This document shows, piece after piece, positions 8,474 through 15,889 of a DNA stretch of 18,754 nt. This stretch comes from Candidatus Aminicenantota bacterium (GTDB lineage Bacteria; Acidobacteriota; Aminicenantia; UBA2199). The notes below the pieces were generated by a model. It did no database searches. It was not told the DNA's origin and worked only from the letters and a program-made list of their open reading frames with translations. The stretch lies in contig DAOVIP010000001.1 of assembly GCA_030671465.1 (NCBI GenBank), positions 1-18,754 on the forward strand, given 5' to 3'. Within the stretch, counting starts at the first letter, position 1. Every line of letters begins with the position of its first letter. The position numbers were made by a program, and so were the translations under genes.

Positions 8474-9463
8474 CTAAAGACGCACAACCACCCCGGCCCA
8501 GGTGAATCCGGCCCCGAATGCGGACATCAACACACGGTCGCCCGGTTTAATCCGGCCTTCTCTGACTGCCTGGTCCAGAGCAATGGGAATGGTTGCAGCT
8601 GATATATTGGCAATTTTATCAATATTGATAAGGGTTTTTTCCAGGGGAATCTTGGCCCGCTTGATAGTGGCTTCGATAATCCGGATATTGGCCTGATGGG
8701 GTATATAAAGGGCAATGTCCTCACTGGTCAGGCCAGCCAGTTCGATAGCCTTTATGGCGGCTTCCTGCATCCGCAGTACCGCATGCTTGAACACATCATT
8801 TCCCTTCATGTGTATGGTATGCAGCTTGTTCTTCACCGATTCGATACTGGCAGGGATGGCACTCCCGCCGGCAGGCTGGTAAAGCAACTCGCCCAGGTTA
8901 CCATCCGCACCCCAGTATGTGGACATGATTCCGGATTCATCCTGGCTGGCTTCCAGGACCACAGCGCCGGCTCCATCACCGAACAACACGCAAGTATTGC
9001 GATCCTCCCAGTTCATAATACGGGTCATGATCTCAGATCCGGCCACCAGAATTCTTTTGGCCACACCGGTCTTGATTAATGAATTGGCCATAATCAGTCC
9101 ATACAGAAAACCGGAGCAAGCTGCCCCGACATCAAACGAGGGAATAGGCTTCAGTCCCAGTTTCTTTTGAACCCAGTTTCCGGTGGATGGGAAGGCCGTA
9201 TCACCGGAAATGGTTCCTACAATGATTAAATCGATATCGTTTTTATCAATTTGAGCGGATTGAATGGCCCGGATAGAGGCCTCATAAACCAGATCGGAAT
9301 TGGCTTGATTGGCAGCGGCAATATGCCTCTCTCTTATCCCGGTTCGGGATAAAATCCATTCATCAGATGTATCTACTCTTTTTTCCCAGTCATGATTGGT
9401 CATGACTCTTTCAGGTAAATATGAACCGGTTCCGATGATTTTTGCTTTAATTAACTTGGACAT
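8474..9463 (-). CDS. fabH: Beta-ketoacyl-ACP synthase III
   Basis: A 329-residue cytoplasmic thiolase-fold enzyme. FabH condenses acetyl-CoA (or a branched acyl-CoA) with malonyl-ACP to start type II fatty-acid synthesis. The catalytic triad is visible: Cys116 in GAACSGF, His256 in IPHQANIRI and Asn286 in IANISAATIP, near the E. coli numbering of 112, 244 and 274. The N-terminal IIGTGSYLPERV, the FGDGAGAVVL segment and the C-terminal FGAGFTWAG are typical, and the length matches the family. The start overlaps the end of the upstream lipoprotein gene by 17 bases and has only a weak Shine-Dalgarno, so it may depend on translational coupling. No acpP, fabD, fabG or plsX lies nearby, so this copy is outside the usual fatty-acid cluster. 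Starter-unit preference cannot be read from the sequence. Confidence 0.96.
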   Translation of the reverse strand: MSKLIKAKIIGTGSYLPERVMTNHDWEKRVDTSDEWILSRTGIRERHIAAANQANSDLVYEASIRAIQSAQIDKNDIDLIIVGTISGDTAFPSTGNWVQKKLGLKPIPSFDVGAACSGFLYGLIMANSLIKTGVAKRILVAGSEIMTRIMNWEDRNTCVLFGDGAGAVVLEASQDESGIMSTYWGADGNLGELLYQPAGGSAIPASIESVKNKLHTIHMKGNDVFKHAVLRMQEAAIKAIELAGLTSEDIALYIPHQANIRIIEATIKRAKIPLEKTLINIDKIANISAATIPIALDQAVREGRIKPGDRVLMSAFGAGFTWAGVVVRL

Positions 9464-10343
9464 CTCGGAAGTAAAGTAGGTACAATTGAACCCCCAATTC
9501 CCGGCTATCTTTATTTTCGGGGTTCAGGGAAGAGGGGATAAAAGTCTTGTTGGTCTCGATAGTTAATTTAAATTCCGGTTCATCACCCAGCTGTTCGGGT
9601 GTCAGCATATATTTTTTTTCAAAGGTAACCGAATCTGAAATAAATGCTTCCAGCAGTGTATCATTTATTTTCAGGATAACCGTCTGATCTTGGAATATGG
9701 ATTTGTGAAGCCCGCCCTTGATAATCAGAACGGATTTCTTCTTGGGGTTCTCAATAATGCATTCCGCTTTTTTGGTGGTCCATCTCCATACCCGGTAAAA
9801 GGGATCCGAAATGGCCAGGTTCATCTCCTCTTCGTTCCAGCCTTCAGAATAAATGATATCCGGGGCATTTATGGAAGCCGGCTGTACATTCAACACCTGG
9901 TTAAACAATACGATTTTTTCCGTGGGATTCTGGGGATCATACAATCCCGACTGGAGCTTTATCTCCTCAAAACCTTCAAAATCAATATCCAGCTCATCCA
10001 GGAACTTGGGAATGAAAAACATTCTTGAATAGGAAACCTTATCACCCGCTTTCCATTCAGTGGTCTTTTTAACCGGCATGTGATCATCCTGAACCAGCAT
10101 TTCCTTGCTCTTCAGTCTCCAAAAATGGACAAAGACCATATAATCTTTATCTGTTTTATTAAAATTATCCAATATTTCATATTCATAGTCCATGGTAACA
10201 TATAGAAAATCGGTAATGGTATCCGGGGATAATGATAGATTGAGTTTAATCCCCACATCGGCAATCTGATCACCCTCTTTTTTTCCACAGGACATCAGTA
10301 ACACTAAAACCAAAAGTAAATAACTAAAATTCTTCATTTTCAT
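9447..10343 (-). CDS. Probable outer-membrane lipoprotein, two beta-rich domains
   Basis: A 298-residue predicted lipoprotein. A short basic start, a leucine/valine-rich core and the lipobox LMSC give Cys19 as the lipidation site. The +2 residue is Gly, so it lacks the Asp inner-membrane retention signal of enterobacteria. After a short linker there seem to be two beta-sandwich-like halves. The first (about 30-155) contains MVFVHFWR, VQDDHMP and TEWKAGDKVSYSR, a pattern I recall from uncultured acidobacterial-type proteins. The second (about 165-295) begins with IYSEGW and RVWRWTTKKAECIIENP. No catalytic motif is seen and I assign no function. AGGAGG lies 4 bases before this ATG and 10 before a second in-frame ATG at 10337, so either could be the start. 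The gene overlaps fabH by 17 bases and begins just after the dnaK terminator. Confidence 0.8.
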   Translation of the reverse strand: MKMKNFSYLLLVLVLLMSCGKKEGDQIADVGIKLNLSLSPDTITDFLYVTMDYEYEILDNFNKTDKDYMVFVHFWRLKSKEMLVQDDHMPVKKTTEWKAGDKVSYSRMFFIPKFLDELDIDFEGFEEIKLQSGLYDPQNPTEKIVLFNQVLNVQPASINAPDIIYSEGWNEEEMNLAISDPFYRVWRWTTKKAECIIENPKKKSVLIIKGGLHKSIFQDQTVILKINDTLLEAFISDSVTFEKKYMLTPEQLGDEPEFKLTIETNKTFIPSSLNPENKDSRELGVQLYLLYFRDVQVN

Positions 10344-10367
10344 GCGGCCTCCTCATTTAGGCTTAAT

Positions 10368-10396
10368 AATGTATCATATTTAATGGTATAAATCAA
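10368..10396 (-). promoter_or_regulatory. Possible promoter for the lipoprotein-fabH group
   Basis: Minus strand: TTGATT (10396-10391), a 17-base spacer, then TACATT (10373-10368). It lies between the dnaK terminator and the lipoprotein start, where a new promoter is expected. An overlapping TATGAT is an alternative -10. Both hexamers are imperfect, so the assignment is weak. Confidence 0.35.
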
Positions 10397-10410
10397 ATCC
10401 CAACTCATAG

Positions 10411-10441
10411 AAAAAAGGGCAATCTGACTGAGATTGCCCTT
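10411..10441 (-). terminator. Intrinsic terminator of dnaK
   Basis: A perfect inverted repeat, AGGGCAATCT (10416-10425) and AGATTGCCCT (10431-10440), surrounds a 5-base loop; one more A-T pair extends the stem. Read on the minus strand it is followed by a T run (complement of 10416-10411), the layout of a Rho-independent terminator. It lies 25 bases past the dnaK stop codon. Confidence 0.92.
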
Positions 10442-10465
10442 AAAATTCAAACCGCTTTGCTGATC

Positions 10466-12400
10466 TTATTTTTTGTCTTTATCGATATCCTCGTATTCGG
10501 CGTCAATCACCTCTCCTTCCTCGGCAGAACCTTCCGGTTTCGCTTCCTGCTGGGCTTGCTGTTGATCGCCCGGCTGGGGACCTTCTTGGCCCGGCTGTTG
10601 GCCGGCATTCTTATACAGTTCGGTGGATAATGTCGAAGTCAACGAATTGATGGCTTCTATCTCCTGTTTCATCCGGGCGGAATCGTCGCTTTTGACCGCC
10701 TCCCTGGCCTTCTTGACCGCATCCTCGGCCTCTGAAACCATATTTTCCGGAATCTTTTCCTTGTTCTCATTGACCAGTTTTTCCAGGGCATAGGCCATTT
10801 GATCCAGCTTGTTCTTGTCTTCGATCACTTCCTTTCTCTTTTTGTCCTCTTCGGCATTTTTCTCCGCATCGTTGACCATATTGTTGATTTCCTCATCGGA
10901 CAGACCACTGGAGGAGGTGATGGTAATGGCCTGCTGTTTATTGGTGGCCAGATCCTTGGCGCTTACATTCAAAATCCCATTGGCATCGATGTCAAAGGTG
11001 ACCTCCACCTGAGGGATTCCCCGGGGTGCCGGCAGCATTCCAGTCAGGTGAAACTTACCCAGAGTCCGGTTATCCCGGGCCATTTCACGTTCTCCCTGCA
11101 GTACATGAATCTCAACTGTAGGTTGATTGTCTTCGGCAGTGGTAAATATATCTGTTTTTTTGGTTGGTATGGTGGTGTTTCTGTCAATTAACTTATGGGC
11201 AATACCACCCAGGGTTTCAATTCCCAAAGACAGCGGAGTCACATCCAGCAAAAGGATGTCCTTGGCTTCGCCTCCCATTACGGCTCCCTGTACTGCTGCG
11301 CCTGCCGCCACCACTTCATCAGGATTTACACCCTTATGGGGTTCACGGCCAAAATAATTTTTCACCAGTTCCTGCACTTTGGGAATTCGGGTGGAACCAC
11401 CCACCAGAATGACTTCCTGTATTTCCGAGGTGTCCACACCGGCATCCTTTACCGCCTGTTTACAGGGTGCCAGGGTCCTTTCGATCAGGTCACCCACCAA
11501 TTGTTCGAATTTTGAACGGGACAATTTCATAACCAGATGCTTGGGGCCGGAATTATCGGCTGTTATAAAAGGCAGGTTTATTTCGGTCTCCACGGTATTG
11601 GACAGTTCGATTTTCGCCTTTTCGGCCGCTTCCTTTAACCGTTGCAGAGCCATTTTATCCTTGGAAAGATCAATACCCTGATCCTTTTTGAATTCTTCAT
11701 TGATCCAGTCAATCAATTTTTGATCGAGGTTATCTCCACCCAGATGGGTATCACCATTGGTGGCCTTGACTTCCACAATATTTTCCCCGATTTCCAGAAT
11801 TGATATATCGAAGGTACCACCACCAAAATCAAAAACTGCGATCAATTGGTCTTTCTTCTTGTCAAAACCATAGGCCAGTGCAGCAGCAGTGGGTTCATTG
11901 ATGATTCGCTTGACAACCAGTCCGGCAATTTTTCCCGCATCCTTGGTGGCCTGCCTCTGGGCATCGTTGAAATAAGCCGGGGTGGTAATCACCGCGTCGG
12001 TAATTTTTTCTCCCAGGTAATCCTCCGCTGCTTCCTTCAGTTTCTTCAAAATAAGGGCTGAAATCTCAGGCGGAGAATATTGTTTGCCCATGGCTTCAAT
12101 CCGGGCATCATTATTGGTGCCCTTGACCACTTTATAGGGTACCATTTTTATCTCTTCAGAAACCTCGGAATAACGCCGGCCCATGAACCGTTTAATTGAA
12201 TAAATCGTATTTTCCGGATTGGTCACAGATTGCCTTTTGGCTACTTGACCCACCAATCGTTCGCCATCTTTGGTGAATCCAACCACAGAAGGCGTGGTTC
12301 TTCCCCCTTCGGAATTGGGTATGATTTTGGGTTCCCCTTTTTCCATTATAGCCACTACCGAGTTTGTCGTTCCCAGGTCAATACCAATTATTTTTCCCAT
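10466..12400 (-). CDS. dnaK: Chaperone protein DnaK (Hsp70)
   Basis: A 644-residue cytoplasmic Hsp70 that binds exposed hydrophobic peptides and cycles with ATP, normally with DnaJ and GrpE. Signatures are IDLGTTNS (residues 7-14), phosphate loop [12 protein letters not shown] (189-200), [10 protein letters not shown] (331-340), the interdomain linker [13 protein letters not shown] (381-393) and the C-terminal [16 protein letters not shown], preceded by a Gln/Pro-rich tail. The insert around residues 78-112 ([15 protein letters not shown] and on) aligns with the one in E. coli DnaK, which monoderm Hsp70s lack. The ATG has AAAGGAG 6 bases upstream. It stands alone between its own promoter and terminator, with no grpE, dnaJ or hrcA here. 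No CIRCE inverted repeat is seen upstream, so HrcA control is not supported. A second dnaK elsewhere in the genome cannot be excluded. Confidence 0.98.
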   Translation of the reverse strand: MGKIIGIDLGTTNSVVAIMEKGEPKIIPNSEGGRTTPSVVGFTKDGERLVGQVAKRQSVTNPENTIYSIKRFMGRRYSEVSEEIKMVPYKVVKGTNNDARIEAMGKQYSPPEISALILKKLKEAAEDYLGEKITDAVITTPAYFNDAQRQATKDAGKIAGLVVKRIINEPTAAALAYGFDKKKDQLIAVFDFGGGTFDISILEIGENIVEVKATNGDTHLGGDNLDQKLIDWINEEFKKDQGIDLSKDKMALQRLKEAAEKAKIELSNTVETEINLPFITADNSGPKHLVMKLSRSKFEQLVGDLIERTLAPCKQAVKDAGVDTSEIQEVILVGGSTRIPKVQELVKNYFGREPHKGVNPDEVVAAGAAVQGAVMGGEAKDILLLDVTPLSLGIETLGGIAHKLIDRNTTIPTKKTDIFTTAEDNQPTVEIHVLQGEREMARDNRTLGKFHLTGMLPAPRGIPQVEVTFDIDANGILNVSAKDLATNKQQAITITSSSGLSDEEINNMVNDAEKNAEEDKKRKEVIEDKNKLDQMAYALEKLVNENKEKIPENMVSEAEDAVKKAREAVKSDDSARMKQEIEAINSLTSTLSTELYKNAGQQPGQEGPQPGDQQQAQQEAKPEGSAEEGEVIDAEYEDIDKDKK

Positions 12401-12480
12401 TTTTTTCTCCTTTATTCTATTTTTACATTAACCGATTTCAGAACAACCCGAAATCTATTATCACATGTAAATGCAATATA

Positions 12481-12509
12481 AATATACAATATTTTTTTTT
12501 TGATGTCAA
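12481..12509 (-). promoter_or_regulatory. Strong sigma70-type promoter of dnaK
   Basis: Minus strand: a perfect TTGACA (12509-12504), a 17-base spacer containing a run of ten A, then TATATT (12486-12481). The expected transcription start is near 12474, giving a leader of about 74 bases. Directly upstream (12510-12540) the DNA is almost all A/T, with T8 and ATAAAAAT tracts like an UP element. A second TTGACA at 12557-12552 has no well-spaced -10. The rest of the gap 12401-12602 shows neither a CIRCE element nor a clear hutU terminator. Confidence 0.75.
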
Positions 12510-12602
12510 CAATCTTATAACATTTTTATAAAAAAAACTTTAGTCTGGTATTGTCAACATTGAATAATTTAAGAAAGTGATTCAGTTACAACAAAAGGAG
12601 AA

Positions 12603-14606
12603 TTACCCGGAAACCAGTTTGTCAATCAGGTTTTCATCGGCAACATAAGGAAGGGTGATATGTCCGCGAGCATCATTGCGTTGATTCCACTCCGCTGCCA
12701 CTTCCAGGGCATTTTCATTCCTGGCCCAGCTGCGCCGGGAAATCCCATTGATCACATCCCACTCCATGGCTGACCTGATGATTTCATCTTTGCGGGAACT
12801 TCCATCCAGGACCAGGCCAAAACCGCCGTTAAAGGCCTTGCCGACACCAACACCGCCTCCATTGGAAAGCACCACCATGGACATGCCGCGGACCGCGTCT
12901 CCCACAAAATTGTGTATGGCCATATCAGCCGTTATATTGCTTCCATCCTTGATGTTAGCTGTTTCCCGGAAGGGTGAATCCGTGCCGGAGACATCATGAT
13001 GATCCCGGCCAATCATGACCGGACCAATTTCGCCATTTCTGACCATCTGGTTGAACCTCAGGGCAATGGCCACCCTGCCCCTGGCATCCGAATACAGAAT
13101 CCTGGCCTTGGTCCCCACCACCAGATTATAGGTCCGGGCATTTTTTATCCATTCGTAGTTGTCCCGGTCCATTCCTCTCCGTTCAGGATCAATACAGTTC
13201 ATGGCTGCCCCATCGGTTTTGATGAGATCCGCTTCCTGGCCGGAGAGACATACCCAGCGAAAGGGCCCGTATCCAAAGTCAAAACACATGGGACCCATGA
13301 TATGTTCCACATAACTGGGGTAGATGAATCCCCCGGCCGGATCATCCGATTTCTTCGCCACCTCGGTGATCCCGGCATCATAAACTGCCTTTAGAAATGA
13401 ATTCCCATAATCCCAGAAATGGGTTCCCTTCCGGGTCAAGGATTGAATGAAACCATACTGCTTTTTTAAAGAGGCATCAACCATCTGTCTGAATAGATCC
13501 GGGTTCTCTTTGAGCAACCTGCGTCCCTCATCAAAACTGACTCCTGCCGGTGTATATCCTCCCCCATAAGCATCATGACAGGACGTTTGGTCGGATGCGA
13601 GCTCAACCGGAATATTGTTTTTGTCCAGGTAATCCCACAAATCCACTACATTGCCATGATAGGCAATGGAGACCGGGTCCTTGCTTTTTCGATATGATTC
13701 TATCCAGCCAGCGATCTGGTCCAGGTTATCAGAAATTTTCGAAACCCATCCCTGCTGTTTCCGGGTTTCAATCCGAGAATAATCAACTTCTGCAATGACA
13801 CCGATGCCACCGGTAATCTCAACCGCCCTGGCCTGGGCACCGCTCATGCCACCCAGACCCGAACTCACATACAGAACACCGGCCAGGTTACGGCTCTGGG
13901 GAATTCCCAGATACAACCGGCCTGCATTTAACAGGGTAAGATAAGTGCCGTGTACGATTCCCTGGGGTCCGATATACATCCAGCCCCCGGCGGTCATCTG
14001 GCCATAATTGGACACCCCCATGGCAGCAGCGGTATGAAAACTTTCAAGATTGTCATACAAACCCACCAGCATTCCATTGGTTGAAATAATCCGGGGCGCA
14101 TCAGGACCGGCGGGAAACAGACCCAGGGGGTGGCCCGAGTAGATCACCAGAGTCTGATCGCTCCTCATCTCCTGCAGGTATTGCCGGGTCAGACAGTATT
14201 GCATCCAGTTCTGGAATACCTGTCCGGACTCCCCGTAAGTGACCAGTTCATATGGATACAGCGCCACTTCAAAATCAAGATTATTGTCAATCATCACCTG
14301 AAAGGCCTTGGCCTCAATGATTCGTCCCGGGTATTCATTCACCGGGAGGGCTTTGATTTGACCCTGGGGTCGGTAACGGTACCCGTAAATTCTCCCCCGG
14401 TTTCTTAATTCATCCAGAAACTCAGGGGCTATCTCTTCATGCAGGTGAGTCGGAATATATCGCAGGGCATTCTGTAGAGCCACCCGGGTTTGTTCAAGGG
14501 TTAAATTAAAACCCCGGTCCGGGGCTCTCCGGATACCATCCACAAATGTTTTCTGGGGAGGAAGCCGGTCGGGTAAAGTAAATTGTTGAGAGCTCTTTTC
14601 AACCAT
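12603..14606 (-). CDS. hutU: Urocanate hydratase, long form
   Basis: A 667-residue urocanase. It hydrates urocanate to 4-imidazolone-5-propionate, the second step of histidine breakdown, using tightly bound NAD+ as an electrophile. Recognisable segments are YSGHPLGLFP (156-165), SNYGQMTAGGWMYIGPQG (199-216), the NAD-site SSGLGGMSGAQ (248-258), DQTSCHDAY (339-347), FDFGYGPFRWVCLSG (442-456) and SNGGGVGVGKAFNGG (581-595). It is about 110 residues longer than the usual bacterial HutU (about 555) and close to the animal enzyme (about 676). The familiar short-form signature reads P-[AS]-R-I-C-W; here the matching stretch is PFRWVC, with the cysteine one place later. AAAGGAG lies 6 bases before the ATG. 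No hutH, hutI, hutG or ftcD gene is adjacent; on its upstream side are its own promoter and two dyads. Confidence 0.93.
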   Translation of the reverse strand: MVEKSSQQFTLPDRLPPQKTFVDGIRRAPDRGFNLTLEQTRVALQNALRYIPTHLHEEIAPEFLDELRNRGRIYGYRYRPQGQIKALPVNEYPGRIIEAKAFQVMIDNNLDFEVALYPYELVTYGESGQVFQNWMQYCLTRQYLQEMRSDQTLVIYSGHPLGLFPAGPDAPRIISTNGMLVGLYDNLESFHTAAAMGVSNYGQMTAGGWMYIGPQGIVHGTYLTLLNAGRLYLGIPQSRNLAGVLYVSSGLGGMSGAQARAVEITGGIGVIAEVDYSRIETRKQQGWVSKISDNLDQIAGWIESYRKSKDPVSIAYHGNVVDLWDYLDKNNIPVELASDQTSCHDAYGGGYTPAGVSFDEGRRLLKENPDLFRQMVDASLKKQYGFIQSLTRKGTHFWDYGNSFLKAVYDAGITEVAKKSDDPAGGFIYPSYVEHIMGPMCFDFGYGPFRWVCLSGQEADLIKTDGAAMNCIDPERRGMDRDNYEWIKNARTYNLVVGTKARILYSDARGRVAIALRFNQMVRNGEIGPVMIGRDHHDVSGTDSPFRETANIKDGSNITADMAIHNFVGDAVRGMSMVVLSNGGGVGVGKAFNGGFGLVLDGSSRKDEIIRSAMEWDVINGISRRSWARNENALEVAAEWNQRNDARGHITLPYVADENLIDKLVSG

Positions 14607-14660
14607 TGTGTCTCCTTTAAATCTGGATCATTAAACTGATTCCGGCAACATCCATATACG

Positions 14661-14674
14661 GGAATAAAAATTCC
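14661..14674. promoter_or_regulatory. Dyad GGAAT-N4-ATTCC, downstream copy
   Basis: A perfect inverted repeat of GGAAT and ATTCC around AAAA. It lies between the predicted hutU transcription start and the hutU ATG, centred near +22. It shares both arms and arm spacing with the dyad at 14744-14757, so the pair may form an operator. The binding protein is unknown. Confidence 0.4.
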
Positions 14675-14695
14675 TGATCAGATCCACAGGATAAA

Positions 14696-14723
14696 AATAT
14701 ATCAGAACCAACCGCATTGTCAA
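14696..14723 (-). promoter_or_regulatory. Promoter of hutU
   Basis: Minus strand: a perfect TTGACA (14723-14718), a 16-base spacer, then TATATT (14701-14696). The predicted start is near 14689, giving a leader of about 83 bases. It has the same hexamers as the dnaK promoter. It lies between two GGAAT-N4-ATTCC dyads. Confidence 0.7.
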
Positions 14724-14743
14724 GGTTATCTTTAGTGCACCCC

Positions 14744-14757
14744 GGAATCCGGATTCC
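14744..14757. promoter_or_regulatory. Dyad GGAATCCGGATTCC, upstream copy
   Basis: A perfect 14-base palindrome centred about 61 bases upstream of the predicted hutU transcription start. Its GGAAT/ATTCC arms match the dyad at 14661-14674, and the two centres are 83 bases apart, close to eight helical turns. It is a candidate regulator site for hutU or for the divergent hflK side. Confidence 0.4.
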
Positions 14758-14828
14758 TCCCCCACTAGCCGCCAAAAACCTGGAATAAATCCCGGACAAT
14801 CCCAATTTATTTTTTACACTTGTAAATT

Positions 14829-14860
14829 TTGAATAAATATGTAATATATAATAGTATAAT
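14829..14860 (+). promoter_or_regulatory. Probable promoter of hflK-hflC
   Basis: TTGAAT (14829-14834) is followed after 17 bases by TAGTAT (14852-14857), which overlaps a perfect TATAAT (14855-14860). A second TATAAT lies at 14847-14852. The region is almost entirely A/T. A short dyad, TTTACA-CT-TGTAAA (14813-14826), sits just upstream. The exact hexamers are uncertain, but a promoter here is very likely. Confidence 0.45.
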
Positions 14861-14905
14861 ATAGATTAAGGGCAGGAAGAATTGCTCATAAAATAAGGAG
14901 GTTAC

Positions 14906-15889
14906 ATGTCAGATAATGTCATTGATTTTCAAAAAATGCCTAAATTAAAACCCAAAACCATTGGCATCATTATCGTGGTATTATTGATCGTGATTGCTGC
15001 TTTTTCCAGTTTCTACATGGTTGACCAGAAAGAACAGGCCGTTGTGTTGCTTTTCGGAAAATTCAACCGCATCACCGAACCCGGATTGCACTTTAAACTC
15101 CCCTTCGGAATCGAAAAAAACTTCAACGTTCCCACCCAAAGAATATTAAAGGAAGAGTTTGGCTTTCGCACCGAAGAGGCAGGGATCACCACCCGTTATT
15201 CAAGCCGGGATTATTCCGAAGAATCCATCATGCTCACCGGTGATCTCAATATTATCGATGTACAGTGGATCATTCAGTATCAGATCGTGGAGCCCATGAA
15301 CTGGCTGTTTAAAGTGGAAAACCAGAGAAAGACCATCAGAGATATCTCCCAGTCAGTCATCAACCTGCTGGTCGGAGACCGAACCATATTCGATGTCATC
15401 GGAAGTGAACGAACCAATATCGAACAGAAAGGCCGGGAAATGATGAACGAATTCTTTAAACTGTATGAGCTCGGTGTCCGGGTCACTACGGTCAGGCTTC
15501 AGGATATTGTTCCGCCAAAAGGAGCGGTCCAGGACGCATTTGAAGATGTCAACAAATCCATCCAGGACTTGAACCGTCTGATCAATGAAGGTAAGGAAGC
15601 CTATAACAACACCATCCCCAAAGCCCGGGGCCAGGCCAAACAGGTTATTCAGGCTGCCGAAGGATATGCGGCCCAAAAAGTCAACAAAGCCAAAGGTGAT
15701 ATTGCCAGATTCCTGGCCGTATATGGCGAATACCGAAAAAATCCGAAAATTACCCGTACCCGACTTTACTACGAAATGATAGAGGAAATTTTCAAAGAAA
15801 CCCAGAATACAGACCTGATAGACAAAAATTTGAAAAATTTCATTCCATTCAAATCGCTGACCGATGACAAGCAGGGAGGTGCACAATGA
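14906..15889 (+). CDS. hflK: HflK-like SPFH membrane protein
   Basis: A 327-residue membrane-anchored SPFH/band 7 protein. HflK and HflC form a large cage around the FtsH protease and affect its access to membrane substrates. Residues 18-38 (IGIIIVVLLIVIAAF core) form one N-terminal transmembrane helix. The SPFH domain follows from about residue 40 (DQKEQAVVLLFGKF, EPGLHFKLPFGIE), with SVINLLVGDRTIFDV near the middle. A charged helical region from about 195 (NEGKEAYNNTIPKARGQAKQ) carries the HflK-type pattern. It is shorter than E. coli HflK (419 residues): the Gly/Pro-rich cytoplasmic N-terminus is reduced to about 17 residues. AAGGAGG lies 5 bases before the ATG, and the gene ends overlapping hflC by 4 bases. 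No ftsH is in the window. Confidence 0.9.
   Translation: MSDNVIDFQKMPKLKPKTIGIIIVVLLIVIAAFSSFYMVDQKEQAVVLLFGKFNRITEPGLHFKLPFGIEKNFNVPTQRILKEEFGFRTEEAGITTRYSSRDYSEESIMLTGDLNIIDVQWIIQYQIVEPMNWLFKVENQRKTIRDISQSVINLLVGDRTIFDVIGSERTNIEQKGREMMNEFFKLYELGVRVTTVRLQDIVPPKGAVQDAFEDVNKSIQDLNRLINEGKEAYNNTIPKARGQAKQVIQAAEGYAAQKVNKAKGDIARFLAVYGEYRKNPKITRTRLYYEMIEEIFKETQNTDLIDKNLKNFIPFKSLTDDKQGGAQ

Noticed and set aside
12541..12602. Terminator for hutU and a second dnaK promoter from TTGACA at 12552-12557
   Set aside because: No stable stem is seen after the hutU stop, and the nearest TATAAA is 21 bases from that TTGACA, too far for a normal promoter.
14617..14805. A 62-codon minus-strand frame just upstream of hutU
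   Set aside because: It starts at TTG without a ribosome binding site, its residues do not look like a protein family, and it covers the hutU promoter and both dyads.
15353..15886. A 177-codon minus-strand frame opposite hflK
   Set aside because: It is antisense to a clear SPFH gene and has no start signal or recognisable motif.
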